Source: Desulfobacterales bacterium HSG17 (GTDB lineage Bacteria; Desulfobacterota; Desulfobacteria; Desulfobacterales; Desulfococcaceae). Taken from it: DNA of 8,977 nt. Below, in pieces: positions 5,498 to 8,977 of the stretch (positions are counted from its first letter, which is position 1; each line of letters starts with the position of its first letter). The stretch covers positions 1 through 8,977 of the forward strand of contig JAUCGD010000120.1 of NCBI GenBank assembly GCA_030377945.1, written 5' to 3'. The position numbers and the translations under genes are program-made. The notes under the pieces were generated by a model. That model did not search any database and was not told where the DNA came from. It worked only from the letters and a program-made list of their open reading frames with translations.

Positions 5498-5581
5498 AGC
5501 GGTAGCTTCGATCCTGAAACCTGGCCTTTTTTGGATTTTAATTTTTCCAGGATGATCCTCCCCCGATATCTTTTCGTCTTC

Positions 5582-6277
5582 CTAAGTTGTTTTTTTCCTG
5601 ATCAATTTTGGCATCACGTATAAAAGGAGGGGGACAAAAAAAAGGATCTTTAATAATAACATCAGCTGGGAAGGGTTCGCAAAAAATACCTGACCGACCA
5701 TCATTCCTATAAAAACGGTAGCGCTGCCTATCAGCAAAAGGCCTGAGAAATGCCAAAACCTCGACCAGAATGTCTGGCCGAAGTGGCGGCAGAGAATGAC
5801 CCACATGCCTCCAATAGCCAGGGAGATGAAGTAAAGCAACCATTTCGATCCCTTGCCGGTTAGGTCAAATTGAAAAAGGAAACTCACGCCGAGAGTTAAA
5901 AAAACACCCCAGAGGGAAAAAAACAGCAGAAGAAAAATCCATTTGATACGTATGCAGACGAAAAGGTACCAGGAATGTTTACGAAATATTTCGTTGATCT
6001 TGACTGAACCGGAAAGAATACCGATCATAGTGATAAAAGCAGCGATAATCCCAAAGAAGGCACCGGTCGTACCCAGAAAAACTCCCAGCCACCCGTGCTT
6101 GCCATACTGACCTGCTCCAATGGATATGGAAATACAGAGAAGCGCCAGCATAATTGGGATTTCAAAGAGTTTTCCCCGTTCATTCGCCAGTGGCCGTAGC
6201 ATTTTTCGAACAGTGAAGACTGGAGACATCTTCATTATGAAGAGGTAAATGTAACGAATGCGTGCCATATTCCACAT
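5582..6277 (-). CDS. Six-helix integral membrane protein of unknown function
   Basis: A protein of up to 231 residues not assigned to a known family. Six hydrophobic segments are visible at about 41-57, 64-88, 111-136, 146-163, 178-199 and 205-222. They are linked by short loops, with a basic N-terminal stretch (R23-K36 region) and a basic C-terminus (KLIRKKTT), which favours both ends being cytoplasmic. There is no obvious catalytic motif, nucleotide-binding site or Cys pair. The start is uncertain: no good ribosome-binding site precedes the ATG at 6277. The Met at codon 4 (6268) has a weak GTGGA upstream, and Met15 and Met17 are further options. It stands between the sensor kinase and the inserted element, with its own gap on both sides, so no operon partner is evident. 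The membrane topology is well supported; the function is not. Confidence 0.7.
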   Translation of the reverse strand: MWNMARIRYIYLFIMKMSPVFTVRKMLRPLANERGKLFEIPIMLALLCISISIGAGQYGKHGWLGVFLGTTGAFFGIIAAFITMIGILSGSVKINEIFRKHSWYLFVCIRIKWIFLLLFFSLWGVFLTLGVSFLFQFDLTGKGSKWLLYFISLAIGGMWVILCRHFGQTFWSRFWHFSGLLLIGSATVFIGMMVGQVFFANPSQLMLLLKILFFVPLLLYVMPKLIRKKTT

Positions 6278-6339
6278 ATGGTGTTTGATCGAAAGTCATT
6301 AATTCTTGCCAGATTTCATACTATAAAAAATTTTAAATC

Positions 6340-6361
6340 TGGGGCAACATTCATCTTTCAG
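6340..6361 (-). repeat. Degenerate dispersed repeat, fragment C
   Basis: TGGGGCAACATT at 6340-6351 is identical to 1145-1156, and the following 10 bases match at 7 positions (19 of 22 overall). It corresponds to the 3' portion of copy A. It lies in the 245-bp gap between the kinase gene and the membrane-protein gene, where no other gene is supported. Confidence 0.35.
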
Positions 6362-6497
6362 CCTGGCCATTTTTCGACTTGAAATAAGCACCTTTGGCAG
6401 ATTGCTACACCGTGACAACCACGAATCACGCTACATAATGCATGTCCCAAGTGCTGCTTGAAGTGGTTTGAAATCTATTCCTGTAAGCCAAATAACC

Positions 6498-6523
6498 ATC
6501 CTCGAATCATGTGAAAGGAGGAT
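6498..6523 (-). terminator. Weak stem-loop at the end of the kinase gene
   Basis: ATCCTC (6498-6503) and GAGGAT (6518-6523) form a perfect 6-bp inverted repeat with a 14-nt loop, overlapping the last base of the kinase stop codon. No T-run follows on the minus strand, so it is at best a poor Rho-independent terminator. Confidence 0.25.
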
Positions 6524-8907
6524 CAGTCTCCACTTTTTCCTTTGGTCTCATCCAGGACCATTCGGACCATCTTAGCCAGTTCAGCTTTGACAACTGGCTT
6601 CATTAGAAGTCCTTTTGCTCCAATAATTTTTGCTTTTTCAGCGCTTAACCTGTCACTAAACCCAGTACAAATGATAATCGGTATATCTGGTTTGATTGCA
6701 ATCAACTCTTCGGTAAGTTTAACACCAGTCATATTCGGCATTGTCATGTCCGTAACAACTAAATCATAGTTGGTTGGATTCCCTTTAAAAGCTTCAAGCG
6801 CCTCTATGCTACTTGTACGAAAGGTTACATTATATCCGAGACGTTCAAGCATCATTTTTTCAAGTTTAACAATGGGTAATTCATCATCGACCAACAAAAT
6901 CCTTTCTATGCCGGTTTCAATGGTTTTCAGATCGAAGGACGGAATAATTTTAGCAGGTTTTTCTATTAAAGGTAAGTATACCGTGAAACTTGTACCCTTT
7001 CCCACCTCACTGACAAGTTTAATATCCCCGCCGTGTTCTCTAATTATTCCATAAACCACGGCAAGTCCAAGTCCGGTTCCTTTTCCCTGTTCTTTGGTTG
7101 TAAAATAGGGTTCGAAGATCCTGCCCATATCATCCTTAGTGATGCCAACCCCCGTGTCGGAAACTGATATACTTGCATATTTGCCTGGTATCAAGGTGTC
7201 TGAAAAAATGTCTTCCCCTATATATGCTTCCCGTAGCTGCACTGATATCTTTCCAGCTGTTTGTTCAACAGCATGATACGCATTTGTGATCAGGTTCATA
7301 ACAATCTGGTGCATTTGTGTGGGATCTGCCTTAACCGGACCGCAATCGTTTTGGATATCTTGATCAATATCAATATTAGATGGAATCGTTGAACGGCTGA
7401 GCTTGAGAACCTCTTTCAGGATTCTTTGTATTTTGACAGGCAGCATTTTATGCTCTGTCTGGCGGCTGAAGGATAGAATTTGTTTAACGAGATCACTGCC
7501 CCTTTTCCCTGCTTGAAAAATTTCATCGACATTTTCGTATTCCAAGCTGTCTGCAGGGAGGTCTTTCATAAGCATTTCGGCTAAGCCAATGATGGGAAAC
7601 AAAATATTATTAAAGTCATGGGCAATCCCACCAGCGAGATTTCCAATAGATTCTATTTTCTGGGCTTGTAGAAGTTGGGCTTGAAATCCCTCACGTTCTT
7701 CCTCAGCCCGTTTTCGCTCACTAATATCAACACCCATACCAACCTGACAGAGAGTGCCTCCGATGTCCACACGGACACCAGTCAAATAGTAGAGAGTTTT
7801 TGTTCCGTTTTTCGAGAGCCAATTTGCTTCAACAAAAGATTTTCCATCTGTAAATACTTCACCTATTCGCTTCTCAACAATGGCCTGTTCCTCAACAGGA
7901 AAAAAATCTAATGGGTGCTTTGTGCTAATTTCGGCTGTAGTATACCCAGAAACTTCTTCGAAGCTCTGATTCCATCGCAAAAATTTACCTTCTCTTGTGA
8001 AGAGGTAAAATATCCCCGGCAAGCTGTCTATCGCTATGTCGATGAATTTTTCCTCATCACGCAGTGCTTGTTCGACCCGCTTACGTTCAGTGATGTCCTG
8101 ACATGTACCAAACAGCCTTACTGCCTCTCCATCCTTGTACTCAATTTGTCCTTCAGTGTGAATTTCAAGAACCTCCCCATCTTTGCAAACAAGGCGATAT
8201 TCTTTTGGGGGAATTTTTTCTTTACCAGAAGCGATGCTGTCGTTTAACCATTTGGTGACGCTTTCAAGATCGTCGGGATGATGTATAGCTAAGTTAACTT
8301 TCGCATAATCAATCTTTTCGTTCAAATCATATTTCAACAACCTATGCATCCCTTCAGACCATGTAACAGCACCAGAAGATAACTCCCATGTAAAATCTCC
8401 CATTCTGGCGATGTACTGAGCCCGCAAGAGTTTGGACCGACTCTCGTAAAGCGCTGTCTCTGCCTGCTTGCCTTTAGTGATGTCAATACCTGTTGCCCCT
8501 ATATACATTGGTACATCATTATCATCATAAATGATAACTGCATTCATAAGCATTGGGAATACTGTACCATCCTTATGAGTATGCCAGACTTCCAATGCAC
8601 TATAATACCCATTATTAATTAGATTTTCGTTGATGCAGCGAACATCCACAAGTTGCTTTTCATTGTGAAAAACCGACAAGTTTTTTCCGATAAGTTCATC
8701 GGGAGCATAACCATGCACATTGGCGAAAAAATCATTCAAGTAAACGATAGTGCCGTCCAGATCGACAATGGCGTTTCCATGTACGGCATTGTCCGCAATA
8801 GCACGGAACTTCATGATTTCATTTTTCGAGTATTTTAATTCGGATTCAGCTTGTTCCAATTCCTGAATCCGTTGCTCTAATTCTTCATATGTGGGTTTTT
8901 TCAACAT
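6523..8907 (-). CDS. Hybrid sensor histidine kinase, PAS-PAS-PAS-HisKA-HATPase-receiver
   Basis: A 794-residue signalling kinase without membrane segments, so presumably a cytoplasmic sensor. A short coiled coil (about 7-34) leads into three PAS domains, each ending in a PAC-type motif: about 30-145 (GATGIDITKGK), 160-275 (GTCQDITERKR) and 285-397 (GMGVDISERKR). The HisKA dimerisation domain carries the phospho-acceptor His430 (GGIAHDFNN). The ATPase domain shows Asn542 (NLITNAYHAV), DTGVGI at 584-589 and GKGTGLGL at 608-615. The C-terminal receiver (about 668-787) has the Asp674/Asp675 pair, phospho-acceptor Asp720, Thr748 and Lys770. All catalytic residues are present. It has no DNA-binding output domain, so it must pass phosphate to a separate partner or act through another route; no partner gene is in the window. 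The ATG at 8907 is the first usable start after an in-frame stop 22 codons upstream, though its ribosome-binding site is weak. The ligand of the PAS domains is unknown. Confidence 0.93.
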   Translation of the reverse strand: MLKKPTYEELEQRIQELEQAESELKYSKNEIMKFRAIADNAVHGNAIVDLDGTIVYLNDFFANVHGYAPDELIGKNLSVFHNEKQLVDVRCINENLINNGYYSALEVWHTHKDGTVFPMLMNAVIIYDDNDVPMYIGATGIDITKGKQAETALYESRSKLLRAQYIARMGDFTWELSSGAVTWSEGMHRLLKYDLNEKIDYAKVNLAIHHPDDLESVTKWLNDSIASGKEKIPPKEYRLVCKDGEVLEIHTEGQIEYKDGEAVRLFGTCQDITERKRVEQALRDEEKFIDIAIDSLPGIFYLFTREGKFLRWNQSFEEVSGYTTAEISTKHPLDFFPVEEQAIVEKRIGEVFTDGKSFVEANWLSKNGTKTLYYLTGVRVDIGGTLCQVGMGVDISERKRAEEEREGFQAQLLQAQKIESIGNLAGGIAHDFNNILFPIIGLAEMLMKDLPADSLEYENVDEIFQAGKRGSDLVKQILSFSRQTEHKMLPVKIQRILKEVLKLSRSTIPSNIDIDQDIQNDCGPVKADPTQMHQIVMNLITNAYHAVEQTAGKISVQLREAYIGEDIFSDTLIPGKYASISVSDTGVGITKDDMGRIFEPYFTTKEQGKGTGLGLAVVYGIIREHGGDIKLVSEVGKGTSFTVYLPLIEKPAKIIPSFDLKTIETGIERILLVDDELPIVKLEKMMLERLGYNVTFRTSSIEALEAFKGNPTNYDLVVTDMTMPNMTGVKLTEELIAIKPDIPIIICTGFSDRLSAEKAKIIGAKGLLMKPVVKAELAKMVRMVLDETKGKSGD

Positions 8908-8922
8908 GTGGAAATCCGATAG

Positions 8923-8928
8923 ATTATA
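8923..8928 (-). promoter_or_regulatory. Possible -10 box of the kinase gene
   Basis: On the minus strand TATAAT lies 15 bp before the start codon. No convincing -35 box is seen at normal spacing. If used, the transcript would have a very short leader, which would agree with the weak ribosome-binding site. An AT-rich region can give this hexamer by chance. Confidence 0.25.
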
Positions 8929-8977
8929 AAAAATAGTTTTATCCAGTTCGTCTAATTCATTCGTATCGAGTTAAATA

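Larger units (their letters stand above)
5245..5581. other. Gene-free stretch: element right end and host intergenic DNA
   Basis: The first part (5245-5358) is the element's 3' noncoding tail. It contains the second ATTGACATCAG copy and a very AT-rich run at about 5309-5355. Next come the right inverted repeat (5359-5371) and direct repeat (5372-5378). The rest is host DNA: TGTGA half-sites (5430-5451), repeat copy B (5458-5497) and a short palindrome, AGGAT-G-ATCCT (5549-5559). No coding region is supported. Confidence 0.7.

Noticed and set aside
5538..5843. 101-residue minus-strand frame overlapping the membrane-protein gene
   Set aside because: It overlaps, in another frame, a protein with six clear hydrophobic segments and has no such pattern itself.
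1..8977. CRISPR array, tRNA or rRNA genes
   Set aside because: No regularly spaced identical repeats of suitable length, and no cloverleaf-like or ribosomal RNA sequence was recognised on either strand.

Overview
The window looks like a chromosomal segment of a Desulfobacterota bacterium, most likely a Desulfobacterales-type sulfate reducer. The reasons are the lineage-typical hybrid sensor kinase (an N-terminus of the 'KPTYEELEQRIQELE' kind followed by stacked PAS domains) and the orphan periplasmic solute-binding proteins. This assignment comes from recognising families, not from a database search.

Layout. The host genes all lie on the minus strand: two secreted family-3 solute-binding-like proteins (173-937 and 1193-1966), a six-helix membrane protein of unknown function (5582-6277) and a three-PAS hybrid histidine kinase (6523-8907). 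No transporter permease or ATPase accompanies the binding proteins. The host intergenic regions carry degenerate dispersed repeats (1087-1156, 5458-5497, 6340-6361), each lying 3' of a minus-strand gene, plus small dyads and an iterated GATCG motif.

An inserted block in the opposite (plus) orientation lies between the second binding protein and the membrane protein. It runs from 2140 to 5371 (3,232 bp). It has perfect 13-bp terminal inverted repeats (2140-2152 and 5359-5371) and is flanked on both sides by the 7-bp direct repeat CTTGCCA (2133-2139 and 5372-5378). Joining the two ends around one copy of the direct repeat gives a 13-7-13 site, the architecture of a tyrosine-recombinase core site (two inverted arms around a 6-8 bp crossover spacer). 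Its cargo is one compact gene cluster: two full-length tyrosine recombinases whose reading frames overlap by 98 bp, then a protein with a degenerate CHC2-primase-like (DUF3991-like) N-terminus and a TOPRIM domain. A TTGACA-type promoter candidate lies just inside the left end.

Interpretation. The block appears to be a minimal, self-contained integrative element. The two recombinases probably act together, in the manner of XerC/XerD, on the inverted arms, and the TOPRIM protein supplies an unknown DNA-processing step. It has no conjugation genes, replication initiator, resistance genes or other passenger genes. It is related in concept to multi-recombinase elements (RIT, Tn554, GInt) but differs in having two recombinases plus a TOPRIM protein. 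Element boundaries and gene content are read directly from the sequence. Mobility and cooperation of the proteins are inferred.
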